Assembly: GCA_910587255.1 (NCBI GenBank)
Contig: CAJUKT010000005.1
Location: forward strand, 8,135-72,134
Length of the DNA: 64,000 nucleotides
Direction: 5' to 3'
From: an uncultured Oscillospiraceae bacterium
GTDB taxonomy: Bacteria > Bacillota > Clostridia > Oscillospirales > Oscillospiraceae
The notes under the pieces were generated by a model, which saw only the letters and a list, made by a program, of their open reading frames with translations, was not told the origin of the DNA and did not search any database. This document shows positions 49,699 through 58,077 of this stretch, in pieces. How positions within the stretch are numbered: position 1 is the stretch's first letter; each line of letters starts with the position of its first letter. The position numbers were made by a program, and so were the translations under genes.

Positions 49699-50010
49699 AT
49701 GGCAGCAAAAGAAATGATCCGCATCCGGCTGAAGGCCTATGACCACCAGCTCATCGACCAGGCCGCCGAGAAGATCGTGGACACCGCCAAGCGCAGCGGC
49801 TCCGCCGTCTCCGGCCCCATCCCCCTGCCCACCAAGAAGGAAGTGGTCACCATCCTGCGCTCCCCCCACAAGTACAAGGACTCCCGGGAGCAGTTCGAGC
49901 GCCGCACCCACAAGCGGCTGATCGACGTGGTGAAGCCCTCCCCCAAGACGGTGGAGGCGCTGATGAGCCTGGAGCTTCCCGCCGGCGTGGAGATCGAGAT
50001 CAAGCTCTGA
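49699..50010 (+). CDS. rpsJ: 30S ribosomal protein S10
   Basis: A 103-residue S10 of normal length (IRIRLKAYDHQLIDQAAEKIV, GPIPLPTKKEVVTILRSPHKYKD, RRTHKRLIDVVKPSPKT). It is part of the 30S head and also a NusB partner in antitermination. aaggaggaaac lies before the ATG. It begins the S10 operon, but 300 bp of repeat DNA separate it from rplC. Confidence 0.98.
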   Translation: MAAKEMIRIRLKAYDHQLIDQAAEKIVDTAKRSGSAVSGPIPLPTKKEVVTILRSPHKYKDSREQFERRTHKRLIDVVKPSPKTVEALMSLELPAGVEIEIKL

Positions 50011-50142
50011 GCGTCCAAGCCGTCGTGAGCAGCGCGGATGGGCCGAAGCGAGGGCAAAAGCCCAAGGAGGGCCGGCGGCCCGGATGGGTTTTGCCCGAGT
50101 CGGAGGGAAGCCGCGCGTCGCGAACAGGCGAGGCGTGACAAC
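50011..50142 (+). repeat. dispersed repeat family 2, copy R6
   Basis: It starts right after the rpsJ stop with gcgtcca, followed by the 24-base core 50018-50041 identical to R1, a gggcaaaagccc...gggttttgcccg hairpin, and the closing cgaacaggcgaggcgtgacaac. The rest of the 300-bp spacer to rplC is the segment 50143-50310, including a 10-bp stem (50243-50252 with 50274-50283). Confidence 0.8.
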
Positions 50143-50310
50143 AGCGGGCGGCGGAACGGGGCCGGAATGTACGCCTCTCGCAGTCCCCGCCGCCAACCAA
50201 GTGAGTACCGCAGTCCGCCGCGTTTTGAGGCGGACGGGTCAAGTTGAAAAACCAATGGGAGCCCAATGCCCACGTTTTTCAACCAATAACCTAATCAAGG
50301 AGGAATACAC

Positions 50311-51036
50311 ATGGAAAAGGCCATCATCGGCAAGAAGGTGGGTATGACCCAGATCTTCGACGAAGCCGGTAAGGTCATCCCGGTCACCGTCATTCAGGCG
50401 GGCCCCTGCACCGTGGTGCAGAAGAAGACCGAGGAAAAGGACGGCTACACCGCCGTCCAGCTGGGATTTGAAGAGGTCCCGGAGCGCAAGCTGTCCAAGC
50501 CCGAGGCGGGCCACAGCAAGAAGGCCGGCAAGTGCCTGCGGGTGCTCAAGGAGTTCAAGCTGGACAAGGCCGCCGAGCTCAACGTGGGCGACCAGCTCAC
50601 CGCCACCGTGTTCGCCCCCGGCGACCGGGTGGACATCACCGGCATCAGCAAGGGCCACGGCTACCAGGGCGCTGTCAAGCGCTGCGGCGGCCATGTGCAG
50701 AAGAACAGCCACGGCGGCGGCCCCGTCCACCGCCACTCCGGCTCCATGGGCTCCAGCACCGACCCCTCCCGCATCTTTAAGGGGCACAACGGCGCGGGCC
50801 AGATGGGTAACGAGCAGGTCACCGTCATGAACCTGGACGTGGTCCAGGTGGATGAGGAGCTGGGCGTCATCGCCGTGCGCGGCGCGGTGCCCGGTCCCCG
50901 CGGCGGCGTGGTGGCCCTGCGCTCCAGCGCCAAGAAGCTGGCCGTGAAGCACACCGCCGAGGCCGCCGGGCGCGTCAATCCCCAGAAGCAGTCCGCCCGT
51001 GTCAACCCGCAGAAGGCCTCTGCGCGTAACAAGTGA
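50311..51036 (+). CDS. rplC: 50S ribosomal protein L3 with extended C-terminus
   Basis: A 241-residue L3; most are about 205-215. The core is normal (IGKKVGMTQIFDEAGKVIPV, GHGYQGAVKRCGGH, VHRHSGSMGSS, NLDVVQVDEE). The last 25 residues are extra and repetitive (RVNPQKQSA then RVNPQKASA), most likely a basic tail lying on rRNA. aaggaggaat precedes the ATG. It helps form the peptidyl transferase centre region. It is followed by rplD after 18 bp. Confidence 0.97.
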   Translation: MEKAIIGKKVGMTQIFDEAGKVIPVTVIQAGPCTVVQKKTEEKDGYTAVQLGFEEVPERKLSKPEAGHSKKAGKCLRVLKEFKLDKAAELNVGDQLTATVFAPGDRVDITGISKGHGYQGAVKRCGGHVQKNSHGGGPVHRHSGSMGSSTDPSRIFKGHNGAGQMGNEQVTVMNLDVVQVDEELGVIAVRGAVPGPRGGVVALRSSAKKLAVKHTAEAAGRVNPQKQSARVNPQKASARNK

Positions 51037-51054
51037 GAAAGGAGAGAATGACAA

Positions 51055-51669
51055 ATGCCTAAAGCGAACCTTTATGATATGGCCGGTAAGCAGATCGGCG
51101 AGGTCGAGCTCTCCGAGGCTGTCTTCGGCATCGAGCCCAACCAGTCCGTGGTCCACGACGTGGTTAAGAACCACCTGGCCAACTGCCGTCAGGGCACCCA
51201 GAGCAGCCTGACCCGGGCCGAGGTGTCCGGCGGCGGCAAGAAGCCCTGGCGCCAGAAGGGCACCGGCCGCGCCCGCCAGGGCTCCACCCGCGCCCCCCAG
51301 TGGACCCACGGCGGCATCGTGTTCGCCCCCAAGCCCCGCACCTACCGCTACACCCTGAACAAGAAGGTGCGCCGCCTGGCGCTGAAGTCCGCGCTGAGCG
51401 CCAAGGCCGCCGCCGGAAACGTGCTGGTGGTTGACAAGCTGGAGATGGGCGAGATCAAGACCAAGACCTTCCAGAGCTTCCTGAATACCGTGGAGTCCAA
51501 GAAGGCCGTGGTGGTCACCGGCTGCCCCAACGTGGTCAAGTCCGCCCGGAACATCCCCGGCGTGGTGACCAGCCCCGCCGCCCTCATCAACGTCTACGAC
51601 ATTGTCAACGCCAACCAGGTTATCATCGACCGGGGGGCGCTGGCCGCCATCGAGGAGGTGTTCGCCTGA
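51055..51669 (+). CDS. rplD: 50S ribosomal protein L4
   Basis: A 204-residue L4 with the conserved rRNA-binding loop (GGGKKPWRQKGTGRARQGSTRAPQW) and closing VYDIVNANQVIIDRGAL. It lines the exit tunnel; in some bacteria it also represses the S10 operon. The ATG at 51055 has aaaggagag upstream. It overlaps the rplW start by one base (TGATG). Confidence 0.98.
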   Translation: MPKANLYDMAGKQIGEVELSEAVFGIEPNQSVVHDVVKNHLANCRQGTQSSLTRAEVSGGGKKPWRQKGTGRARQGSTRAPQWTHGGIVFAPKPRTYRYTLNKKVRRLALKSALSAKAAAGNVLVVDKLEMGEIKTKTFQSFLNTVESKKAVVVTGCPNVVKSARNIPGVVTSPAALINVYDIVNANQVIIDRGALAAIEEVFA

Positions 51670-51965
51670 TGAAGACCGCATACGACATCATCAAGCGCCC
51701 CATCATCACCGAGCAGTCCATGGCCGCCGCCACCGAGAAGAAGTACACCTTCGAGGTGGCCAAGGACGCCAACAAGATTGAGATCGCCAAAGCCTGCGAG
51801 GAGATCTTCGGCGTGAAGGTGGCCAAGGTCAATACCCTGAACATGCAGGGCAAGGTCAAGCGCATGGGCCGCTATCCCGAGGGGCGCCGCCCCAGCTGGA
51901 AGAAGGCCATGGTCACCCTGACCGCCGATTCCAAGACCATCGAGTTCTTCGAAGGCATGGTGTAA
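51669..51965 (+). CDS. rplW: 50S ribosomal protein L23
   Basis: A 98-residue L23 (YDIIKRPIITEQSM, KKYTFEVAKDANKIEIAKA, GRYPEGRRPSWKKAMV). It sits at the tunnel exit and docks signal recognition particle and trigger factor. Its ATG shares a base with the rplD stop, so translation is coupled. Confidence 0.98.
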   Translation: MKTAYDIIKRPIITEQSMAAATEKKYTFEVAKDANKIEIAKACEEIFGVKVAKVNTLNMQGKVKRMGRYPEGRRPSWKKAMVTLTADSKTIEFFEGMV

Positions 51966-51980
51966 GGAGGAGATTAGAGA

Positions 51981-52814
51981 ATGGCTATCAAGACTTATAA
52001 GCCCACAACGCCCTCCCGCCGCCACATGACCGTGTCCGCCTTCGAGGGCATCGACAAGAAGGCCAAGCCGGAGCGTTCGCTGCTGGAGAGCCTGAAGAAG
52101 CACGCCGGCCGCAACAGCTACGGCCGCATCACCGTGCGCCACCGCGGCGGCGGCAACAAGAAGAAGTACCGCATCATCGACTTTAAGCGGGACAAGGCGG
52201 GCAAGGCCACTGTGATTAACCTCCAGTACGACCCCAACCGCTCCGCCAACATCGCTCTCATTGAGTACGAGGACGGCGAGCGCCGCTATATCCTGGCCCC
52301 CGTGGGGCTCAAGGCCGGCCACGCCATTATGACCGGCTCCGGCGCGGATATCCTGCCCGGCAACGCCCTGCCCATCGCGGAGATCCCCGTGGGCGAGACC
52401 ATCCACTGCATTGAGCTCTACCCCGGCAAGGGCGCGCAGCTGGTGCGCTCCGCCGGCACCGCCGCCCAGCTGATGGCCAAGGAGAACGGCATGGCCCAGG
52501 TCCGCCTGCCCTCCGGCGAGGTCCGGCTGGTGCGGGAGAACTGCCAGGCCACCATCGGCCAGGTGGGCAACACCGATTGGGCCAACATCCACATCGGCAA
52601 GGCCGGCCGCAGGCGCCACATGGGCTGGCGGCCCACCGTGCGCGGCAGCGTGATGAACCCCAACGACCACCCCCACGGCGGCGGCGAGGGCAAGAGCCCC
52701 GTGGGCCGGCCCGGCCCTGTGACCCCCTGGGGCAAGCCCGCCCTGGGTTACAAGACCCGCAAGAAGAAGAACCGCACCGACAAGTTCATTGTCCGGCGCC
52801 GCAACGGCAAGTAA
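51981..52814 (+). CDS. rplB: 50S ribosomal protein L2
   Basis: A 277-residue L2 (KTYKPTTPSRRHMTVSAFEG, HRGGGNKKKYRIIDFKRDK, NPNDHPHGGGEGKSPVGRPG with the conserved His, and KTRKKKNRTDKFIVRRRNGK). It contacts 23S rRNA and is needed for subunit joining and peptidyl transfer. taaggaggag lies upstream of the ATG. Confidence 0.99.
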   Translation: MAIKTYKPTTPSRRHMTVSAFEGIDKKAKPERSLLESLKKHAGRNSYGRITVRHRGGGNKKKYRIIDFKRDKAGKATVINLQYDPNRSANIALIEYEDGERRYILAPVGLKAGHAIMTGSGADILPGNALPIAEIPVGETIHCIELYPGKGAQLVRSAGTAAQLMAKENGMAQVRLPSGEVRLVRENCQATIGQVGNTDWANIHIGKAGRRRHMGWRPTVRGSVMNPNDHPHGGGEGKSPVGRPGPVTPWGKPALGYKTRKKKNRTDKFIVRRRNGK

Positions 52815-52830
52815 GGAGGGAGTGTAACAG

Positions 52831-53103
52831 ATGAGCAGAAGCATCAAGAAGGGCCCGTTTTGCGCTCCCGAGCTGCTGAAGCGCGTGGATGAGCTGAACA
52901 AGAAGAACGAGAAGAAGGTCCTCAAGACCTGGAGCCGCGCCTCCACCATCTTCCCCTCCTTCGTGGGCCACACCATCGCCGTCCATGACGGCCGCAAGCA
53001 TGTGCCCGTCTACGTCACCGAGGACATGGTGGGCCATAAGCTGGGCGAATTCGCCCCCACCCGCACCTTCAAGGGCCACGCGGGCAGCAAGACCGGTAAG
53101 TAA
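52831..53103 (+). CDS. rpsS: 30S ribosomal protein S19
   Basis: A 90-residue S19 (RSIKKGPFCAPELLKRVDEL, TWSRASTIFPSFVGHTIAVH, GEFAPTRTFKGHAG). It lies in the 30S head with S13. aaggagggagtg precedes the ATG and rplV follows after 15 bp. Confidence 0.99.
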   Translation: MSRSIKKGPFCAPELLKRVDELNKKNEKKVLKTWSRASTIFPSFVGHTIAVHDGRKHVPVYVTEDMVGHKLGEFAPTRTFKGHAGSKTGK

Positions 53104-53118
53104 GGGAGGAGAGAGACA

Positions 53119-53451
53119 ATGGAAGCGAAAGCGACACTGAGATACATCCGTATCTCTCCCCGCAAGGTGGGCATCCTGTGCGACCAGATCCGCGGCAAGA
53201 GCGTCAAGGACGCCGAGGCCGTGCTGGCCCTGATCCCCAAGGCGGCCTCCGACCCCCTGGCCAAGCTGGTTCACTCCGCTGCGGCCAACGCCGAGAACAA
53301 CCACGGCATGGATCCCGAGAAGCTCTATGTGGCCGAGGCCTTTGCCTGCCCCGGGCCCATCATCAAGCGGTACCGTCCCGCGTCCAAGGGCCGCGCCCAC
53401 CACATCATGAAGCGGACTTCTCACATGACCGTCGTGGTCAAAGAGCGCTGA
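53119..53451 (+). CDS. rplV: 50S ribosomal protein L22
   Basis: A 110-residue L22 (LRYIRISPRKVGILCDQIRG, HSAAANAENNHGMDPEKLYV, YRPASKGRAHHIMKRTSHM with the tunnel hairpin). Its tunnel loop shows no insertion, so no macrolide-resistance change is apparent. gggaggaga precedes the ATG. Confidence 0.99.
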   Translation: MEAKATLRYIRISPRKVGILCDQIRGKSVKDAEAVLALIPKAASDPLAKLVHSAAANAENNHGMDPEKLYVAEAFACPGPIIKRYRPASKGRAHHIMKRTSHMTVVVKER

Positions 53452-53469
53452 AAAGGAGGTCGAGAATAA

Positions 53470-54321
53470 ATGGGACAGAAAGTGAATCCCCACGGCCTGC
53501 GCGTGGGCGTCATCAAAGACTGGGACTCCCGCTGGTACGCCCGTGACGAAAAGGTGGGCGACCTCCTGGTGGAGGACTACAACCTCCGTAAGGAGCTGAA
53601 GAAGAAGCTGTACGCCGCCGGTGTGCCCAAGATTGAGATCGAGCGTGACAGCGGCGCCAACGGCAAAGTGCGCATCTATGTGCACTGCGCCCGTCCCGGC
53701 ATCGTCATCGGCAAGGGCGGCGAGGAGATCGAGAAGCTGCGCGTGGAGCTGGAGAAGAAGCTGGGCAAGAGCGTGGCGCTGAACATCGTCGAGGTCAAGA
53801 ACGTGGACACCAACGCCCAGCTGGTGGCGGAGAACATCGCCCAGCAGCTGGAGAAGCGCATTGCGTTCCGCCGGGCCATGAAGAACGCCATGGGCCGCGC
53901 CATGCGCATGGGCGCCCTGGGCATCAAGGTCCAGGTGTCCGGCCGCCTCAACGGTGCCGAGATCGCCCGCACCGAGCATTACCACGACGGCACCATTCCC
54001 CTGCAAACCATCCGCGCCGACATTGAGTACGGCTTTGCCGAGGCCCACACTACCTATGGCCGGCTGGGCGTGAAGGTGTGGATTTACAAGGGCGAGGTGC
54101 TCACCCAGACCCTGCGCACCACCCCCCGCACCATTGACACCAAGAACTACAAAGAGCGCGAGCAGCGGCCCCGCCGCCGCGACGGCGACCGCAGGGGCGG
54201 CTTCAACCGCCAGGGCGGCGACCGCAGGCAGGGCGGCTTCAACCGCGACCGTCAGGGCGGCCCCCGCCCCAGCGGCCCCCGTCCCTCCGCTCCCGCTCCT
54301 AAGGAAGGAGGCGCCCAGTAA
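53470..54321 (+). CDS. rpsC: 30S ribosomal protein S3 with RG-rich C-terminal tail
   Basis: A 283-residue S3, about 60 longer than usual. The KH domain and core are standard (GQKVNPHGLRVGVIKDWDS, RPGIVIGKGGEEIEKLRVEL, GLGVKVWI-type strand GRLGVKVWIYKGEV). From about residue 228 to the end is a low-complexity tail rich in Arg, Gly, Gln and Pro with repeated GGFNR and RQGG units, likely disordered and RNA-binding. The stop shares a base with the rplP start (TAATG). aaaaggaggt precedes the ATG. Confidence 0.98.
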   Translation: MGQKVNPHGLRVGVIKDWDSRWYARDEKVGDLLVEDYNLRKELKKKLYAAGVPKIEIERDSGANGKVRIYVHCARPGIVIGKGGEEIEKLRVELEKKLGKSVALNIVEVKNVDTNAQLVAENIAQQLEKRIAFRRAMKNAMGRAMRMGALGIKVQVSGRLNGAEIARTEHYHDGTIPLQTIRADIEYGFAEAHTTYGRLGVKVWIYKGEVLTQTLRTTPRTIDTKNYKEREQRPRRRDGDRRGGFNRQGGDRRQGGFNRDRQGGPRPSGPRPSAPAPKEGGAQ

Positions 54322-54749
54322 TGCTGCTGCCTAAGAGAGTAAAGTACCGCCGCGTCCACCGCGGCCGCATGACCGGCACCGCCAGCCGCGGCAATAAGGT
54401 CGCTTACGGCGAGTGGGGCCTCCAGGCCGCCGAGCCCGCCTGGATCACCGGCAACCAGATCGAGGCCGCCCGTGTGGCCATGACCCGCCACACCAAGCGC
54501 GGCGGCAAGGTCTGGATCAAGATCTTCCCCGATAAGCCCATCACCAAAAAGGCGCTTGGCACCCGTATGGGTTCCGGTAAGGGCGCGCCCGAGGGGTGGG
54601 TGGCCGTGGTGAAGCCCGGCCGCGTCATGTTCGAGATCGCCGGCGTCTCCGAGGAGGTCGCCCGGGAGGCTCTGCGCCTGGCAGGCCACAAGCTGCCCAT
54701 CAAGTGCAAGATCGTCAAGAAAGAGACCGAGGAGAAGGGTGGTGAGTGA
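54321..54749 (+). CDS. rplP: 50S ribosomal protein L16
   Basis: A 142-residue L16 (LLPKRVKYRRVHRGRMTGTA, WITGNQIEAARVAMTRHTKR, GKGAPEGWVAVVKPGRVMFE). It binds near the A-site tRNA. The start codon overlaps the rpsC stop by one base. Confidence 0.99.
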   Translation: MLLPKRVKYRRVHRGRMTGTASRGNKVAYGEWGLQAAEPAWITGNQIEAARVAMTRHTKRGGKVWIKIFPDKPITKKALGTRMGSGKGAPEGWVAVVKPGRVMFEIAGVSEEVAREALRLAGHKLPIKCKIVKKETEEKGGE

Positions 54750-54751
54750 AG

Positions 54752-54943
54752 ATGAAGGCAAACGAAGTGCGCAAGCTGAGCGCGGCTGAGCTGGACGCCA
54801 AGCTGGTGGAGCTGAAGAAGGATCTGTTCAACCTCCGTCTTCAGCACGCCACCAATCAGCTCGACAACCCCATCCGCATCGCGGAGGTCAAAAAGGACAT
54901 TGCCCGCGTGAAAACCATCCTGCGTGAGCAGCAGGGCCGATAA
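54752..54943 (+). CDS. rpmC: 50S ribosomal protein L29
   Basis: A 63-residue L29 made of two long helices (ANEVRKLSAAELDAKLVELK, LFNLRLQHATNQLDNP). It lies at the tunnel exit beside L23. The ATG at 54752 is chosen over a GTG two codons earlier because it gives the family start and better spacing from gggtggtgag; the gene starts 2 bp after the rplP stop. Confidence 0.97.
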   Translation: MKANEVRKLSAAELDAKLVELKKDLFNLRLQHATNQLDNPIRIAEVKKDIARVKTILREQQGR

Positions 54944-54956
54944 GGAGGAGTAAACG

Positions 54957-55220
54957 ATGAGTGAAGTGAGAGCCTCTTCTCGTAAAACCAGAGTCGGCCT
55001 GGTGGTTTCGGACAAGATGGATAAGACCGTTGTGGTCGCCATCGCCGACCGCGTGGCCCACCCTCTGTACAAGAAGATTGTAAAGCGGACCTACAAGCTG
55101 AAGGCCCATGACGAGAACAACCAGTGCGGCGTGGGCGACCGCGTGCGCGTGATGGAGACCCGCCCCCTGTCCAAGGACAAGCGCTGGCGCGTGGTTGAAA
55201 TCATCGAGAAGGCGAAGTAA
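54957..55220 (+). CDS. rpsQ: 30S ribosomal protein S17
   Basis: An 87-residue OB-fold S17 (RKTRVGLVVSDKMDKTVVVA, YKKIVKRTYKLKAHDENNQC, GDRVRVMETRPLSKDKRWRV). It organises the 5' domain of 16S rRNA. taaggaggag lies before the ATG. Confidence 0.99.
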   Translation: MSEVRASSRKTRVGLVVSDKMDKTVVVAIADRVAHPLYKKIVKRTYKLKAHDENNQCGVGDRVRVMETRPLSKDKRWRVVEIIEKAK

Positions 55221-55234
55221 AAGGAGGTGCCAGT

Positions 55235-55603
55235 ATGATCCAAGAAGAAAGCTATCTGAAGGTGGCCGATAATACCGGCGCCAAGGAGATCAAGACCATC
55301 CGCGTGCTGGGCGGGTCCCGCCGCAGGTTTGGCAACATCGGCGATGTCGTCGTGGCCTCCGTGCGCAAGGCCGCTCCCGGCGGCCAGGTGAAAAAGGGCG
55401 AGGTGGTCAAGGCCGTTATCGTCCGCTCCGCCCGGGGCGTGCGCCGCGCCGACGGCAGCTACGTCCGCTTTGACGACAACGCCGCCGTCCTCATCCGCGA
55501 GGACAAGAACCCCCGGGGCACCCGTATCTTTGGCCCGGTGGCCCGTGAGCTGCGCGACAAGGATTATATGAAGATCCTGTCCCTGGCTCCCGAAGTGCTG
55601 TAA
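55235..55603 (+). CDS. rplN: 50S ribosomal protein L14
   Basis: A 122-residue L14 (MIQEESYLKVADNTGAKEIK, VLGGSRRRFGNIGDVVVASV, GTRIFGPVARELRDKDYMKI). It lies at the subunit interface and contacts elongation factors. aaaggaggtg precedes the ATG. Confidence 0.99.
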   Translation: MIQEESYLKVADNTGAKEIKTIRVLGGSRRRFGNIGDVVVASVRKAAPGGQVKKGEVVKAVIVRSARGVRRADGSYVRFDDNAAVLIREDKNPRGTRIFGPVARELRDKDYMKILSLAPEVL

Positions 55604-55617
55604 GGGGGGAGCGAGGT

Positions 55618-55929
55618 ATGAGTATGAACGTAAAGAAGAACGACACCGTGGTCGTCCTGTCCGGCAAGGACAAGGGCAAGCAGGGCAAGGTTCTGTCTGT
55701 GGACCCCAAGGGCGGCAAGGTCGTGGTGGAGAAGGTCAACGTGGCCTCCAAGCACCAGAAGCCCCGCCAGCAGGGCCAGGAGGGCGGCATCATCCAGAAG
55801 GAGACCCCCATCTACGCCTGCAAGGTGATGACCGTGTGCCCCAAGTGCAATAAGCCCACCCGCCCCGCCCATAAGGTGGAGGACGGCAAGAAGGTCCGCG
55901 TGTGCAAGCACTGCGGCGCCGAAGTCTGA
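55618..55929 (+). CDS. rplX: 50S ribosomal protein L24
   Basis: A 103-residue L24 with the KOW motif (VKKNDTVVVLSGKDKGKQGK) and four Cys near the C-terminus (VCPKCNKPTRP, VCKHCGAEV), the arrangement of a zinc ribbon seen in many clostridia. It starts 50S assembly. The ATG at 55618 follows aggggggag; a second ATG two codons later is possible. Confidence 0.98.
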   Translation: MSMNVKKNDTVVVLSGKDKGKQGKVLSVDPKGGKVVVEKVNVASKHQKPRQQGQEGGIIQKETPIYACKVMTVCPKCNKPTRPAHKVEDGKKVRVCKHCGAEV

Positions 55930-55948
55930 GAGAGGAGGAGTATCACAG

Positions 55949-56509
55949 ATGGCTGAGAAAAAAGTGCCTAACCTGAAGGCGAAGTACGCCGCCGACGTGG
56001 CTCCCGCCCTCATGCAGAAGTTCGGCTACAAGTCCACCATGGAGATCCCCCGCATCGCCAAGATCGTGGTCAACTGCGGCTGCGGCGAGGCCAAGGATAA
56101 CGCGAAGGTGCTGGACAGCGTGGTGGCCGACCTGACCGCCATCACCGGCCAGAAGCCCATCATCACCAAGACCAAGAAGCCCATCGCCAACTTCAAGATC
56201 CGCAAGGATATGCCCATCGGCGCCAAGGTCACCCTGCGCCAGGACAAGATGTGGGAGTTCATGGACCGGCTGTTCAACGTGGCGCTGCCCCGCGTGCGCG
56301 ACTTCCGGGGCATCAATCCCAACGCCTTCGACGGCCGGGGGAATTACGCCCTGGGCCTGAAGGAGCAGCTGATCTTCCCCGAGATCGAGTACGATAAGAT
56401 CGACAAGATCCGCGGCATGGACGTGGTGATCTGCACCACCGCCAAAACCGACGAGGAGGCCAAGGAGCTGCTGATGCTTCTGGGCGCCCCGTTCAACACC
56501 AACGGCTGA
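55949..56509 (+). CDS. rplE: 50S ribosomal protein L5
   Basis: A 186-residue L5 (NLKAKYAADVAPALMQKFGY, ITGQKPIITKTKKPIANFKI, RDFRGINPNAFDGRGNYALG). It binds 5S rRNA and the P-site tRNA. agaggaggag precedes the ATG at 55949. The first few residues are slightly longer than the family norm. Confidence 0.99.
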   Translation: MAEKKVPNLKAKYAADVAPALMQKFGYKSTMEIPRIAKIVVNCGCGEAKDNAKVLDSVVADLTAITGQKPIITKTKKPIANFKIRKDMPIGAKVTLRQDKMWEFMDRLFNVALPRVRDFRGINPNAFDGRGNYALGLKEQLIFPEIEYDKIDKIRGMDVVICTTAKTDEEAKELLMLLGAPFNTNG

Positions 56510-56528
56510 GAGAGGAAGGGAACAAGCT

Positions 56529-56714
56529 ATGGCCAAGAAATCCATGATCAACAAGCAGCAGGCTGAGCCCAAGTTCTCCAGCCGCCGCTACAACCGCTGC
56601 AAGATCTGCGGCCGCCCCCACGCCTACCTGCGCAACTACGGCATCTGCCGTATCTGCTTCCGCGAGCTGGCGTACAAGGGCGAGATCCCGGGCGTGAAGA
56701 AGGCGTCCTGGTAA
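56529..56714 (+). CDS. rpsN: 30S ribosomal protein S14, zinc-binding type
   Basis: A 61-residue short S14 with Cys-x2-Cys pairs in RCKICGRPHAYL and GICRICFRELAY, the type used when zinc is available. It lies in the 30S head. agaggaaggg lies upstream of the ATG. An unusual 383-bp gap follows before rpsH. Confidence 0.98.
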   Translation: MAKKSMINKQQAEPKFSSRRYNRCKICGRPHAYLRNYGICRICFRELAYKGEIPGVKKASW

Positions 56715-56734
56715 TTTCATGGTAACTCGTCCAA

Positions 56735-56758
56735 AGGCGGGAGTTTCGGCTCCCGCCT
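56735..56758 (+). terminator. hairpin after rpsN
   Basis: Perfect 9-bp arms (56735-56743 and 56750-56758) but no T-tract; possibly a partial terminator or RNA processing/stability stem inside the spc region. Confidence 0.45.
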
Positions 56759-56886
56759 ATGGGCCTGTTATATGGCACTTACAAAATCCAGCAAAAAGTG
56801 CCCTATTCAGAGACCCCCAGCGAGGGAAAAGGCGGATAACAGGTCGGCGGATGATGCCTAACCGGCGATACCTTTCCGCCTCCACC

Positions 56887-57042
56887 GAGAAGCGTCCAAG
56901 TGGTGCCGCGTTCACGCCAAAACGAAGCCCAGCGAAGCGGGTTCGTTTTGGAAAGGAGGAGCAAGGAAGCGAACGAAGTTTTCGCCGTAAGGCGGAAACG
57001 CAGTGGAGCGGACTTTGCGACGACGCGGCGAGGCGTGACAAC
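56887..57042 (+). repeat. dispersed repeat family 2, copy R7
   Basis: Begins gagaagcgtccaag and ends cgaggcgtgacaac. It includes gcccagcgaagcgggt (56927-56942), identical to 63120-63135, inside a ccaaaacgaa/ttcgttttgg hairpin. It occupies the middle of the 383-bp rpsN-rpsH spacer; 56759-56886 holds no recognised gene. Confidence 0.75.
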
Positions 57043-57097
57043 AAAGCGTCCGAGCGGCTGCGACGCTTTCGGTAATCTAAATAGGAGGTAAAGTCTC

Positions 57098-57499
57098 ATG
57101 CAAATCACCGATCCCATTGCGGATATGCTCACCCGCATCCGCAACGCGAACAACGCCAAGCATGACACCGTGGATGTCCCCGCGTCCAACATGAAGAAGG
57201 CCATCGCCCAGATTTTGCTGGACGAGGGCTATATCAAGAACTTCCAGACCATCAGCGACGGGACCCAGGGCGTCATCCGCATCACCCTGAAGTATGTCCA
57301 GCCCGGCAAGGAGAAGGTCATCACCAACCTGCGCCGGGTGTCCAAGCCCGGCCTGCGCGTGTATGCCGGCGCCGAGGAGCTGCCCCGGGTGCTGCGCGGC
57401 CTGGGCATTGCCATCGTGTCCACGTCCAAGGGCGTCATGACCGACAAGAAGGCCCGCCAGGCCCATGTCGGCGGCGAAGTCCTGGCATTTGTCTGGTAA
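57098..57499 (+). CDS. rpsH: 30S ribosomal protein S8
   Basis: A 133-residue S8 (ITDPIADMLTRIRNANNAKH, VPASNMKKAIAQILLDEGYI, LGIAIVSTSKGVMTDKKARQ). It binds the central domain of 16S rRNA and in E. coli represses the spc operon. aataggaggta precedes the ATG. It is separated from rpsN by repeat R7. Confidence 0.99.
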   Translation: MQITDPIADMLTRIRNANNAKHDTVDVPASNMKKAIAQILLDEGYIKNFQTISDGTQGVIRITLKYVQPGKEKVITNLRRVSKPGLRVYAGAEELPRVLRGLGIAIVSTSKGVMTDKKARQAHVGGEVLAFVW

Positions 57500-57513
57500 G
57501 GAGGGTTATAGGA

Positions 57514-58059
57514 ATGTCTAGAATTGGCAGAGCTCCTATCGCCGTCCCCGCCGGCGTGGAGATCAAAATCGAGGATAACAACCTCGTTACCGTGAAGGGC
57601 CCCAAGGGCACCCTCACCCAGCAGCTGCACCCCGCCATGACCATCAAGCAGGATGGGGCCGAGCTGCACGTCACCCGTCCCAACGACCTGAAGGAGAACC
57701 GCTCCCTGCACGGGCTCACCCGCACCCTGCTGCACAACATGGTTGTGGGCGTCACCGACGGCTTTAAGAAAACCCTGGACGTGAACGGCGTGGGTTACCG
57801 CGTCGCCATGGAGGGCGGCAAGCTGGTGATGAACCTGGGCTACTCCCATCAGGTCATCATGGAGGCCCCTGAGGGCATCACCATTGAGACCCCCAGCGCC
57901 AACCAGATCACCGTTTCCGGCTCCGACAAGCAGCTGGTGGGCCAGTTTGCCGCCGAGGTCCGGGAAAAGCGCCCCCCCGAGCCCTATAAGGGCAAGGGTA
58001 TCAAGTACTCTGACGAGGTTATCCGCCGCAAGGTCGGTAAGACCGGCGTGAAGAAATAA
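57514..58059 (+). CDS. rplF: 50S ribosomal protein L6
   Basis: A 181-residue L6 (SRIGRAPIAVPAGVEIKIED, YSHQVIMEAPEGITIETPSA, RPPEPYKGKGIKYSDEVIRR). It lies near the factor-binding centre. aaggagggtta precedes the ATG. Confidence 0.99.
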   Translation: MSRIGRAPIAVPAGVEIKIEDNNLVTVKGPKGTLTQQLHPAMTIKQDGAELHVTRPNDLKENRSLHGLTRTLLHNMVVGVTDGFKKTLDVNGVGYRVAMEGGKLVMNLGYSHQVIMEAPEGITIETPSANQITVSGSDKQLVGQFAAEVREKRPPEPYKGKGIKYSDEVIRRKVGKTGVKK

Positions 58060-58077
58060 GAAGGAGGTGTGCCGATT

